DNA of 64,000 nt from Brevundimonas sp. (lineage in GTDB: Bacteria; Pseudomonadota; Alphaproteobacteria; Caulobacterales; Caulobacteraceae). The position numbers and the translations under genes were made by a program. The notes under the pieces are model-generated. The model had not been told where the DNA came from and did no database searches. It saw only the letters and a program-made list of their open reading frames with translations. Location of the stretch: the NCBI GenBank assembly GCA_016742215.1, contig JACVCC010000001.1, positions 1 to 64,000 on the forward strand, in the 5' to 3' direction. Positions 52,670 through 60,994 of this stretch are shown here, piece by piece; position 1 is the first letter of the stretch, and the number at the start of each line of letters is the position of its first letter.

Positions 52670-53410
52670 TCAGCCGCGGCTGAGACGGGGGGCGCTGGAC
52701 GCGCCGCCCGACAGTTCGGCCAGCGCGGCCTGCATCTGGCCGACGCGTGCGCCCTGGTGCCGCCAGTGCTCGTTGAAGGCCGCCACGGCGAGGCGCAACG
52801 CCTCGGTCTGCTGGCGGGCCGACATCTCCTGCGGCGGGTGGTGCGGCCTATGCGACGGCGCGGCCGGCGCGGGCGCTGCTCCCGGGATGACGTTGACGAT
52901 GGTCACCGACCCGGTCGTGGCCGCGGCGGTCGGCGCGGCGCCATGATGATCGTGCGGCTTGTGATCGTCGCCGTGGTGGTCGTCATGGGCGTGATCGTGG
53001 CCGTCGTCGTGATGGTGGTCGCCGTGATGCCCTTCATCCGGCCGCTGTCCGGCGAGGGCGGGGCGCAGTTTGGCGACCGGACCGGAAAGGCCCGTGTCGC
53101 CGGCGAGGGCCAGCGTCCTTCCCAATCTCCGATCGATGACGTCGGCGAGATGGGCGGCCTTGCCGCGCAAGGCGTTGTCGTCGGCCTTCATCGCGTCCTT
53201 GGCGGCCTCGTCGATCGCTTCCCAGATGGCGCCCGACGCATCGCCGTCATTGCGGCGCGAGCGGCCAGCGAAGAACCAGCCGAGAGCAAAGGCGGCCAGC
53301 AGCAGGAGGAGGCCGGCCACCGCGACGGCCGGGTCGGCGCCGATCAGGATGGGCGCATCCAGCGGCGCATTGGCCGGGTCGGCGGTGGCGAAGTCTGCGC
53401 CGTAGGACAT
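52670..53410 (-). CDS. Single-pass membrane protein with His/Asp-rich segment
   Basis: A 246-residue protein. One helix (residues about 29-48) is followed by a helical stretch (about 60-100) and a His/Asp-rich block at about 125-157 (HHGDHHHDDGHDHAHDDHH), then a Pro/Ala linker and a C-terminal helical segment (QQTEALRLAVAAFNEHW). The His/Asp block is a likely divalent-metal ligand, resembling those in the CDF and CobW proteins of this window. I recognise no family. It is monocistronic and no Zur-like site is seen upstream. Confidence 0.75.
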   Translation of the reverse strand: MSYGADFATADPANAPLDAPILIGADPAVAVAGLLLLLAAFALGWFFAGRSRRNDGDASGAIWEAIDEAAKDAMKADDNALRGKAAHLADVIDRRLGRTLALAGDTGLSGPVAKLRPALAGQRPDEGHHGDHHHDDGHDHAHDDHHGDDHKPHDHHGAAPTAAATTGSVTIVNVIPGAAPAPAAPSHRPHHPPQEMSARQQTEALRLAVAAFNEHWRHQGARVGQMQAALAELSGGASSAPRLSRG

Positions 53411-53500
53411 CGAGCGTTCCGCGGATCACCGCCGGTTGCGGCGAATGGCATTTTGCCGCGACCGCGACGCTTGGCAACGGGAAAGGTTAACGCCGGTCGT

Positions 53501-53764
53501 TCAGCGGGGCGGATTGATCAGCGCTGTCGCCTCGGCGCCCTGATCCAGACCGACCGCCCGAACCTCGACCTCGACCGCGATCGCGCCGACCGGAGAATGG
53601 GCCCAGAGGTAGCGGCGCTCGATCTCGACCTCGCGGCCGGACGGCGCGAAGCCGGTGAAGCTGTCACCCCAGGGCGTGATCGCCTTCATGTCGGGCCAGG
53701 GCAGGGCGCAGGCGGCGTCCAGCTCCTCGATGGCCATTTCGGACAGTTCGTCGCTCAGAGCCAT
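53501..53764 (-). CDS. Small soluble protein of unknown function
   Basis: An 87-residue product with an acidic helical start (LSDELSEMAIEELDAACALPWPDM) and a beta-like second half (REVEIERRYLWAHSPVGAIAVEVEVRAVG). No family is recognised. Its start overlaps the stop of the ICMT-like gene by 10 bases, making it the last of a four-gene coupled operon. Confidence 0.6.
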   Translation of the reverse strand: MALSDELSEMAIEELDAACALPWPDMKAITPWGDSFTGFAPSGREVEIERRYLWAHSPVGAIAVEVEVRAVGLDQGAEATALINPPR

Positions 53765-54228
53765 CGGCGCACTTTCGCGGCGTAGGCGTTCCATTCCGCG
53801 CCGAACTTGCCGGCGAGGTAGGTCTCCTCGCGCAGGATCACGGCCCGGTCGATGATGACGAGGCAGGGCAGGACCATCGCCAGCGCCGCCCAGCTGTCCA
53901 TGGCGAAGGCGAACCCGACGTAGATCAGGGTGAAGCCGATGTAGATCGGGTTGCGGCTGAACCGGTAAAGGCCGCCGGTGACGAGCGCCGTGGTCGGCTT
54001 CCACGGCTCGGGCGCCGTGCCGACGCGGCGGAAGCCGCCCAACGCGGTCATCTCGGTCACCAGACCGGCGATGACGAAGGCGAAGGCCAGCCCGCGGCGC
54101 ACATTGGTGGGCAGCCCCATCGAGGGCTCGTTCAGCAGATGGCCGATTCCCCAGCCGATCAGCAGGAAGCCGAGGAAGATCAGGGGCGGGGGCGCCAGGA
54201 CGCCGGGGTTGTCGCGGGGCGTGGTCAT
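53755..54228 (-). CDS. Isoprenylcysteine-carboxylmethyltransferase-like membrane methyltransferase
   Basis: A 157-residue ICMT/PEMT-like integral membrane protein with about four helices. LVTGGLYRFSRNPIYIGFTLIYVGFAF and the C-terminal EETYLAGKFGAEWNAYAAKVRRWL are the conserved SAM- and lipid-binding region (RNP-x-Y and E-x2-L-x3-FG-x2-Y-x2-Y). Bacterial members methylate unidentified substrates. It is translationally coupled to the cupin gene by an ATGA overlap. Confidence 0.88.
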   Translation of the reverse strand: MTTPRDNPGVLAPPPLIFLGFLLIGWGIGHLLNEPSMGLPTNVRRGLAFAFVIAGLVTEMTALGGFRRVGTAPEPWKPTTALVTGGLYRFSRNPIYIGFTLIYVGFAFAMDSWAALAMVLPCLVIIDRAVILREETYLAGKFGAEWNAYAAKVRRWL

Positions 54229-54596
54229 ACGGTCTGGCCTTGCGGCGCGGTGAACTCGGACACCTCGGCGTCGCCGGTGTTGATGACTTCGGAGGGCTCG
54301 AAGATCATCACCTCGGCCTCCTCGTCGGCGCCGGTGCGATGCTCGACGCCGCGTGGGACGACGATGAACTGGCCCGGATGCAGGGTCTCGATACGGTCGC
54401 GGAACTCGACCCGGAAGACGCCCTTCCAGACCAGGAACATCTCCTCGGCCTCGGCATGGCTGTGCCAGGGGAACAGGCCCTGCACCTTCACCAGTCGCAG
54501 GTCCTGACCGTTCAGCTGCGCGGCCACACGCGGCCGCCAGTGGTCCGAGAAGGCGGCGAACTTGGTCGCGAGGTCGACGATGGCGCCTGTGGTCAC
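54225..54596 (-). CDS. Cupin-domain protein
   Basis: A 123-residue single-domain cupin. The metal-binding motif 1 is visible as PWHSHAEAEEMFLVWKGVFRVEF (H-x-H, E) and motif 2 as LHPGQFIVVPRGVEHRTGA with a His. Function cannot be assigned beyond a small beta-barrel, possibly an isomerase or dioxygenase. It starts with GTG overlapping the stop of the asparaginase gene by 4 bases. Confidence 0.87.
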   Translation of the reverse strand: MTTGAIVDLATKFAAFSDHWRPRVAAQLNGQDLRLVKVQGLFPWHSHAEAEEMFLVWKGVFRVEFRDRIETLHPGQFIVVPRGVEHRTGADEEAEVMIFEPSEVINTGDAEVSEFTAPQGQTV

Positions 54597-55657
54597 GGCG
54601 CGACCTGCTCGTCGGCATAGATGGCGACGGCGGCCGCCGCGGCGCTGGAGACCGAGCCGCGGTACATGCCCGAGGTGTTCATGGCGAAGGCCGCCTCACC
54701 ACGCGGGGACATGACGATCACGCCGCCGTCGCCGCCGATCGAGCCAACGTCGGCGATCTCGGCATCGGCGGCCTGCTGGACGGTGGAGCCGGTCGAGGTC
54801 CGGGTGCAGATGTCGCGAGCCACGGTCGCGCGAATGAAATACTCGCCCGAGCCGGTGGCCGAGACGGCGCAGCCGTCGGCGTTGGAGGCATAGGTGCCGG
54901 CGCCGATCACGGGCACATCGCCGACGCGGCCCCAGCGTTTGGCGGTCATGCCGCCGGTCGAGGTGCCAGCCGCGAGCCGGCCCTGATTGTCGACCGCGAC
55001 CGCGCCAACCGTGCCGAATTTTCGCTCATTCAGCGGCGGCGCAGGCATATCCGCCGACGCCTGCGGGCCTGGCGCATTCGCAGGGCGTTGCGGGACCGGA
55101 AGGTTTTGGCGGCGCAGTTCGCGCTCCAGTCCCTGCCAGCGGCGCTCGGTGAAGAAGAAGGACGGATCGACCTGCTCGAGCCCGACTGATCCGGCGAAGG
55201 CGTCGGCGCCGGGGCCGATCAGCATGACGTGGGGCGACCGCTCCATCACCGCGCGGGCGGCGGCAATCGGATGGCGGGTGGTGGTCAGGCCCGCAACGGC
55301 GCCGGCGGTGCGGTCGGTCCCGTTCATCACGGCGGCATCCAGCTCGTTGCGGCCCGCGGCGGTGAAGACGGCGCCCCGGCCGGCGTTGAACAGGGGGTCG
55401 TCCTCCATGATCTCGATGGCGGCCTGGACGGCGTCCATCGAGGAGCCGCCGGCGGCGAGGATGGCCTGCCCGGCCGCAAGGGCGCGATGCAGGGCAGCGC
55501 GGTAGGCGGCGTCTTGTTCGGGCGTCAGGCTGTCGCGTTCGATGACGCCGGCGCCGCCGTGGATGGCCAGCGACCATGTCGGCGCATCCTGCGCGATGAC
55601 GGGAGAGGCGAGGAGCGCCAGAGCGGCGGCGAGCAGGGCGGTGCGGAGTGCTTTCAT
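54593..55657 (-). CDS. Isoaspartyl peptidase/L-asparaginase, secreted Ntn hydrolase
   Basis: A 354-residue N-terminal nucleophile hydrolase with a signal peptide (residues 1-23, ending in PVIAQ). WSLAIHGGAGVIERD starts the alpha chain. The autoprocessing site and nucleophile are Thr in KFGTVGAVAVD. STGGMTAKRWGRVGDVPVIGAGTYAS and SATGSGEYFIR are family signatures. It hydrolyses beta-aspartyl dipeptides and asparagine in the periplasm. It heads the coupled operon with the cupin, methyltransferase and small gene. Confidence 0.94.
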   Translation of the reverse strand: MKALRTALLAAALALLASPVIAQDAPTWSLAIHGGAGVIERDSLTPEQDAAYRAALHRALAAGQAILAAGGSSMDAVQAAIEIMEDDPLFNAGRGAVFTAAGRNELDAAVMNGTDRTAGAVAGLTTTRHPIAAARAVMERSPHVMLIGPGADAFAGSVGLEQVDPSFFFTERRWQGLERELRRQNLPVPQRPANAPGPQASADMPAPPLNERKFGTVGAVAVDNQGRLAAGTSTGGMTAKRWGRVGDVPVIGAGTYASNADGCAVSATGSGEYFIRATVARDICTRTSTGSTVQQAADAEIADVGSIGGDGGVIVMSPRGEAAFAMNTSGMYRGSVSSAAAAAVAIYADEQVAP

Positions 55658-55709
55658 GGGGCGCAAACTCGACCATGAACCGGACGGACTCAAGGGGCAG
55701 GATTCCGGG

Positions 55710-56648
55710 TCAGGCGAGCCAGCGGGGCCGCTCGATCTCGCTGGGCGCCATGCCGTAGAGATTGCGGCTGAGCATGGTGAGGGACAGGGCCGGGTCGCCC
55801 GGCGTCGCCAGCCAGGCACATCCCAGCAACCTGTTCACCGACGGCGGTCGGTCCAGCCAGCCGAACGGCGTACCGGGGATCAGAAGAATGCGACGTCGCC
55901 CGCCCCCTCGACGGCTTCGCCACTCCGGGCTGGTCTGGGCAAGCCGGGCGAAGGTCCGGTTCTGGGTGACGATCACTTCCGGGTCCCAGGCCCGGATCTG
56001 TTCAAACTCCACGCGAGCCAGGCCCTCATGCCCGGTTGCGACATTTGTCCAGCGCGCGCCTTCCAGCACCTCCGTCGCGAGGGCTCCGCGGAAGCCGGTC
56101 TCCAGACCGTCGTCGTCCCGGGCATAGTAGAAGGACGGCCCGGCAGGCGCCGAGCGCCATGCCTGCAGGATGGCCTCGGCCCGATCGGCGAGAGCTTCTC
56201 CGCGCGCGGCGTCGTCGAGCAGGCCTCCGGCCTGCCGGAACGCGGCAGGGATCCGGGCCAGCGCCCCGTCGATCAGGGTCCATTCCACCCCGATGGCCTC
56301 ACCGATTCTCCGGCCCACGGCGGCATGTTCCGCGTCGGCTTCCCCGTAGTCGATGATCCGGGCCGGGTTCAGCGCCGAGATGGCCGCTGGCGACGCGACG
56401 CGCCCTGGCCCGGCAAGTCGACCCAGTTCGGGAAGGTCGGCCGCCTCCGGCGGCAAGGCCCGCAAGGCCTCAGGCGCCGGACGATGGGGCCAGGCGGCGA
56501 GTCGGTGTCGCGCCACCGACCAGATCAGGATCGCCGCCGGCTGACCGGCGGCGACGACATCGCGGCGCGACGCAGTCGATTCCCTCGAGCACGCGGTCAG
56601 GCCAAGGCCGCCGCAGAAAGCAGCGAGCACAGCACGTCTGGTCGTCAT
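55710..56648 (-). CDS. Periplasmic binding protein, siderophore/cobalamin type, lipoprotein
   Basis: A 312-residue class III substrate-binding protein of FepB/BtuF type. The signal includes TTRR and ends in a lipobox (LTAC, Cys20), which gives a lipoprotein. The two lobes joined by a long helix show LPELGRLAGPGRVASPAAISALNPARIIDYGEA and WDPEVIVTQNRTF. No permease or ATPase gene adjoins it, so partners must be elsewhere. The ligand is unknown. It is divergent from the POT gene, and the 172 bases between hold both promoters. Confidence 0.83.
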   Translation of the reverse strand: MTTRRAVLAAFCGGLGLTACSRESTASRRDVVAAGQPAAILIWSVARHRLAAWPHRPAPEALRALPPEAADLPELGRLAGPGRVASPAAISALNPARIIDYGEADAEHAAVGRRIGEAIGVEWTLIDGALARIPAAFRQAGGLLDDAARGEALADRAEAILQAWRSAPAGPSFYYARDDDGLETGFRGALATEVLEGARWTNVATGHEGLARVEFEQIRAWDPEVIVTQNRTFARLAQTSPEWRSRRGGGRRRILLIPGTPFGWLDRPPSVNRLLGCAWLATPGDPALSLTMLSRNLYGMAPSEIERPRWLA

Positions 56649-56820
56649 TCAATCCGCCCGTATCCACCCGGGTGAAACCGGTTTCCGCGTACCGGGCGAA
56701 CGGGAACCTCACAAGAGCGACGAGACCAATTTACCCTTAACCCTTGTCCGGGCTTCGTCCGCGTGCTGCTTATGCGGCCATGCGCGTCAGGTGGGGCGCA
56801 AGCAATCATGGAGTTGGCCG

Positions 56821-58662
56821 TTGAGTACGACGGACGCCGGGGGCGCGCTTGGCGCGGCGCCCCGCAAGACATTTCTGGGGCATCCCCGCGGGCTGGTGAT
56901 CCTGTTCTTCACCGAGATGTGGGAGCGGTTTTCCTACTACGGCATGCGGGCGCTGCTGGTCCTGTACCTGACCCAGCACTTCCTGTTCGGCCCGGCCGAA
57001 GCCCAGGGAATCTACGCGGCCTACGCCGCGCTGGTCTATCTGATGCCGGTTCTGGGCGGCATGATCGCCGACCGCTACCTCGGCTCCCGCAAGGCCGTGA
57101 TCATCGGCGCGGTGCTACTGGTGGCGGGCCACTTCACGATGGCGTTCGAGGGTGTCGGCGGCAAGGAAAGCCTGACCATCGGCCAGACGACCTACCAGAT
57201 CGAGGTCGAGGGTCGTGACCAGAACCGCCGCATGTTCGCCGTCAACGGCGACGAGCGCGTGCAGATCGCCATCACGCCGGAAGGCGTCTCGACCGTCGGC
57301 GCCGAACCGTCGGCCGCCAATGCGGCGGACGCGGCTGTGGCGGCTGTGGCCGAGCAGACCGAGGGTGCGGCTCCGGCCGGCGCGCTCGATCCGGCGACGC
57401 AGGCGGCCCCGGTCGCGGCGGCTGCGGCTGGCTTCCCGGCCTTCACGGCCGCGGGCGGCTACACGCTCGAGACGGTGCGCGACACCCAGATGGGTGAGCC
57501 TGTGCTGTTCCTGGCCCTGTCGCTGATCATCGTCGGCGTGGGCTTCTTGAAGGCCAACATCTCGACCGTGGTGGGATCGCTCTACGAAGAGAACGACCCG
57601 CGTCGCGATGGCGGCTTCACCATCTTCTACGTCGGCATCAACCTGGGCTCGTTCCTGGCGACGGCGGCGTGTTCGTATCTCGGCATCAAATACGGCTGGG
57701 CCTACGGCTTCGGCCTGGCGGGCATCGGCATGTTGTTCGGCCTGCTGACCTTCGTGCTCGGCCAGGGTTGGCTGGAAGGCCGTGGCGGTCCGCCGGTTCC
57801 GGTTCAGGGCCGCTCGATCCTGGGCGTGCCGCTGGTGCCGTTCTTCTGGATCGCCGGCCTGGTCGCCGTCTTCCCGACCTGGCTGCTGATGCGCAGCCAC
57901 TCGATCATCGAGGCCGGTCTGCCGTGGATCGCGGGCGTCATCTTCGCCCTGGTCGTCGGCTACACAGTCCTGAAGCTGAAGGGCGCCGAGCGTAGCCGGA
58001 TGCTGGTGGCGCAGGTCCTGATCTTCTTCTCGGTCCTGTTCTGGGCCCTGTTCGAGCAGGCCGGTTCGTCGCTGACCCTGTTCGCCGACCAGTCGACCGA
58101 GATGCCGTCGTGGTTCAATGCGGCCATGACGCAGATGTTCAACCCGGGCATCATCGTCATCGGCGGCCCGATCATCGCCGCCCTGTGGGTCTGGCTGGGC
58201 AAGCGCAACCGCGAGCCTTCGACCCCTGTGAAGTTCTCGTTCGGCCTGATGTTTGTCGGACTGGGCTTCCTGGTCCTGATGTGGGCCGCCGGCAACATGG
58301 CGAACTCGGACTTCCGCGTTCCGCTGCTGTTCCTGTTCCTGACCTACTTCTTCCACACGATCGGCGAGCTGTGCCTGTCGCCGGTGGGCCTGTCGATGAT
58401 CACCAAGCTGTCGGTGGCGCGCGTGGTCGGCCTGATGATGGGCGTGTGGTTCCTGTCGAGCTCGGTCGCGCACATCGTGGCCGGCATCATCGCCAAGGCG
58501 ACCGCGACGGACACCGTGGCGGGCGTGGTCACCGACCGCGCCGGCGCGCTGGCTACCTACGGATCGATCTTCGGAACGATTGGTTGGGTCGGCGTCGGCG
58601 TGGGCGTGTTCCTGCTGCTGATCTCGCCGATCCTCAAGAAGGGTATGGCGGGCATCCACTGA
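56821..58662 (+). CDS. POT/PTR-family proton-coupled peptide transporter with periplasmic insert
   Basis: A 613-residue transporter importing di/tripeptides with protons. The N-terminal ETMWERFSYYGMRALLVLYL-type motif (TEMWERFSYYGMRALL) with E-x-x-E-R and the loop IADRYLGSRKAVIIGA are typical. FTIFYVGINLGSFLA is the second PTR signature. Between helices 3 and 4 there is an Ala-rich insert of about 115 residues (111-225), against a usual short loop. TTG at 56821 follows GGAG at 8 bases and gives a family-like N-terminus; GTG at 56791 is an alternative. It is matched by peptidase genes in the window. Confidence 0.94.
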   Translation: MSTTDAGGALGAAPRKTFLGHPRGLVILFFTEMWERFSYYGMRALLVLYLTQHFLFGPAEAQGIYAAYAALVYLMPVLGGMIADRYLGSRKAVIIGAVLLVAGHFTMAFEGVGGKESLTIGQTTYQIEVEGRDQNRRMFAVNGDERVQIAITPEGVSTVGAEPSAANAADAAVAAVAEQTEGAAPAGALDPATQAAPVAAAAAGFPAFTAAGGYTLETVRDTQMGEPVLFLALSLIIVGVGFLKANISTVVGSLYEENDPRRDGGFTIFYVGINLGSFLATAACSYLGIKYGWAYGFGLAGIGMLFGLLTFVLGQGWLEGRGGPPVPVQGRSILGVPLVPFFWIAGLVAVFPTWLLMRSHSIIEAGLPWIAGVIFALVVGYTVLKLKGAERSRMLVAQVLIFFSVLFWALFEQAGSSLTLFADQSTEMPSWFNAAMTQMFNPGIIVIGGPIIAALWVWLGKRNREPSTPVKFSFGLMFVGLGFLVLMWAAGNMANSDFRVPLLFLFLTYFFHTIGELCLSPVGLSMITKLSVARVVGLMMGVWFLSSSVAHIVAGIIAKATATDTVAGVVTDRAGALATYGSIFGTIGWVGVGVGVFLLLISPILKKGMAGIH

Positions 58663-58685
58663 TCCCTTCCGGGATTGGAAACACG

Positions 58686-58720
58686 AAGGGCGGGACCTCG
58701 CGGTCCCGCCCTTTTTTCTT
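58686..58720 (+). terminator. Rho-independent terminator of the peptide transporter gene
   Basis: AAGGGCGGGACC and GGTCCCGCCCTT form a 12-bp stem with a TCGC loop, followed by TTTTCTT. Confidence 0.9.
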
Positions 58721-58737
58721 GCCGCCGCCGCGTGGCC

Positions 58738-60834
58738 TCAGAACGTCTTGCGCGCCTGCAGATAGATCCACCGGCTGGCATTGGTGCGGCGGGTCTCGGT
58801 GAAGGCGACCGGAGCCACGTCGCGCGGTCCCGAGTAGATGTATCGATCATAGCCCTGATGGCGGTCGGTGGCGTTGCCCAGGTCGAGGCGCAGGGTCAGG
58901 TCGTCCGCAGGCTTCCACTGCACATAGGCCTCCATGATCGGCTCCTCACGGAAGGCGCGGATCTCGCGGACGCGGAAGGCGCGGCCCTTGTCGACGTTGC
59001 AGCCGTGCTCGACGCCCCAGGACCAGCGGCCGCCGGCGAGGTCCTGGTTGAAGTTCAGTTCGCAGCCGAAGGCCTGGTCGCCGTTGAAGCGACGCGTCTC
59101 GCGGGTCACCGGATCGGTGACCTCGGACCAGGACCATGTGGTCCTGCCGAACAACCTCGCGCCCGAAAGGCCCAGTCGGTCCAGCGGCAGGGTCAGCCTC
59201 AGGCGCAGGAATCCCGAATCGCCGTCGCCGATGTTGCCCACGCCATCGAAGCCGCCGGCCAGCGGGATCAGGTCCACGACGTCCTCGACGCGCGCCTGCT
59301 GAACCGCGACGTCGAACACGCCCTCATCCCAGAAGCGGCGTTCGTAGAGGGCCTCGATCAGGGTGGTCTTGGCGGGCTCGAGATCCGGATTGCCGCCCTC
59401 GACCTGCCCGACCTCGATGTCCGAGGAGGCGACGAAGTCGTCGAAATCCAGCTGGCCCACCTGGCGTTCGGCGCGGATGCGGAACTGGTGGCCGGCCCAG
59501 GGCGTCCAGGTCGCCTGCACGCGAGGCTTGGGATAGACGAAGGACTTGCTGCGATCACTGTCGCCGGACTGGCTGATCTCCGACACCTCGACACGCAGGC
59601 CGAACTCGAGCGTGAACTGCGGGTCGGGCCGCCAGGTGGCCTGGCCGAAGACCTCGCCGCGCAGCTCCTCGACCTTGACCGACGCGGAGGGCAGGGGGAC
59701 GGCGACACCGTTCTCCTCATAGGCGTTGGTGCTGTCCAGGACATTGTAGGCCACCTCGCCGCCGGTCTCGATCGACCACGGATCGGAAGGGCGGTGGCGC
59801 AGGATGGCGCGGGCGATGGATTCTCCCGAAGTCGACCGGGACAGGAAGGTCGACCGGTCGCCCGTCGACAGGCTGTCGCCGCGATAGTCCTCCTCGCCCC
59901 ACCTCTGCAGTGCCGTCAGCTCAAGTCCGCTGCGAGGGCCGAGGTCGCGCGTCCAGGTCAGGCCGAGCTCTCCCTCGAGCTCTTCCGAGGTCTCGAGGCT
60001 GGAGCTGTCCGATCCCGCGCCGGATCGGATCAGAAGGTCCTGGGTGCTGTCGTTGCCGAACCAGCCGAGCACGCCGTTGATGCGCAGGCGACCGCCCGCC
60101 AGTCCGCGCTGGATGACGCCGGTCGCGCGGACGTTCCGGTACTCGTCCCACAGATCGAGATCCGCGTCCTGGATCAGGCTGCCCGACGGATCGTAGCGGC
60201 GGCGGAAGCCGGTCGCCGTATCGTCGGTACGGTCGTTGATCGTGGCGCTGATCGCGCCCTCGATCTGGTCGTCGCCTTCGCGACGCGAGTAGCTGGCGCC
60301 CATCGTCGGCCCGAGATAGCCGTCCGGATAGGCGTAGAGGCCGCCTTCGACCACCCGTTCGACCGTTGCCGTCCGGACCAGGATGACGTTGGCGACCACC
60401 GCTGCACCCTGCATGTCGATGCCGGGTGCGCCGCCGCGGATCAGCTCGACGCGCTCGACCCCGGCGGCCGGGATCCGGCGCAGCACGCCGTCCACGCTGT
60501 CGCTCTTGCTGGACGGACGCTGGCCGTTGATCAGAACATTGCCTGACGTGCCGGCCAGACCGCGCGTGCTGCTGTCGCCCGAGCTGAGGGTAAAACCGGG
60601 CAGGCGGACGACCATGTCCAGCGCCGTGTTGGGGCGTTGGTCGGCGAAGAAGGCGGGCTCGAAGACCAGCACGCCTTGCTGGGCGGCGTCGACCTCGGGC
60701 GCGAGGCGGACGGGGCCCGTCGGGACCGATCTCTGCGCGGCCGAGCGGGGAGCGACCGGAGGTCCGTTCTGGGCGAGGGCGGGAGAGGCGAGAACCGTCA
60801 GGGCGGCGCCCGCGAGCCATGCGGCCCTGTTCAT
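58738..60834 (-). CDS. TonB-dependent receptor (paralogue A)
   Basis: A 698-residue outer-membrane beta-barrel receptor. The signal peptide (1-21) is followed by AAQQGVLVFEPAFFADQ, then a plug domain with LVNG-type GNVLINGQRPSSK and VERVELIRGGAPGIDMQG, and a C-terminal barrel ending in Phe (LQARKTF). There is no STN signalling domain. It shares its layout and many motifs with the receptor encoded just upstream (60995-63046), a tandem paralogue. The substrate is unknown. GGGGAGATACAC precedes the ATG. It has its own upstream motif, so separate transcription is possible. Confidence 0.93.
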   Translation of the reverse strand: MNRAAWLAGAALTVLASPALAQNGPPVAPRSAAQRSVPTGPVRLAPEVDAAQQGVLVFEPAFFADQRPNTALDMVVRLPGFTLSSGDSSTRGLAGTSGNVLINGQRPSSKSDSVDGVLRRIPAAGVERVELIRGGAPGIDMQGAAVVANVILVRTATVERVVEGGLYAYPDGYLGPTMGASYSRREGDDQIEGAISATINDRTDDTATGFRRRYDPSGSLIQDADLDLWDEYRNVRATGVIQRGLAGGRLRINGVLGWFGNDSTQDLLIRSGAGSDSSSLETSEELEGELGLTWTRDLGPRSGLELTALQRWGEEDYRGDSLSTGDRSTFLSRSTSGESIARAILRHRPSDPWSIETGGEVAYNVLDSTNAYEENGVAVPLPSASVKVEELRGEVFGQATWRPDPQFTLEFGLRVEVSEISQSGDSDRSKSFVYPKPRVQATWTPWAGHQFRIRAERQVGQLDFDDFVASSDIEVGQVEGGNPDLEPAKTTLIEALYERRFWDEGVFDVAVQQARVEDVVDLIPLAGGFDGVGNIGDGDSGFLRLRLTLPLDRLGLSGARLFGRTTWSWSEVTDPVTRETRRFNGDQAFGCELNFNQDLAGGRWSWGVEHGCNVDKGRAFRVREIRAFREEPIMEAYVQWKPADDLTLRLDLGNATDRHQGYDRYIYSGPRDVAPVAFTETRRTNASRWIYLQARKTF

Positions 60835-60884
60835 GTGTATCTCCCCGGGGTGCGGCGAGCTCTGCCGCCGTCTTTGGTTTCACG

Positions 60885-60901
60885 CCAGTTACAGCAGACA
60901 G
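60885..60901 (-). promoter_or_regulatory. Motif shared upstream of both receptors (copy A)
   Basis: On the minus strand CTGTC...TGTAACTGG ends 50 bases before the ATG of paralogue A. The same TGTAACTGG and a similar CTGTC lie 54 bases before the ATG of paralogue B. Conservation in an otherwise different leader suggests a promoter or operator. Confidence 0.4.
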
Positions 60902-60956
60902 ATTTACCAAGCCCGAAGAAGTGGAGGCGGCGGGAAGAGGGTCACCCGCCGCCCCC

Positions 60957-60991
60957 GGGTCACCGCGCCCCGGGTCAAGGCGCGGTGACCC
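60957..60991 (-). terminator. Hairpin after the upstream receptor gene
   Basis: GGGTCACCGCGCC and GGCGCGGTGACCC form a perfect 13-bp stem with a 9-base loop, starting 4 bases after the stop of paralogue B on the minus strand. There is no T-run, so it may act mainly to protect the transcript. Confidence 0.6.
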
Positions 60992-60994
60992 AGC

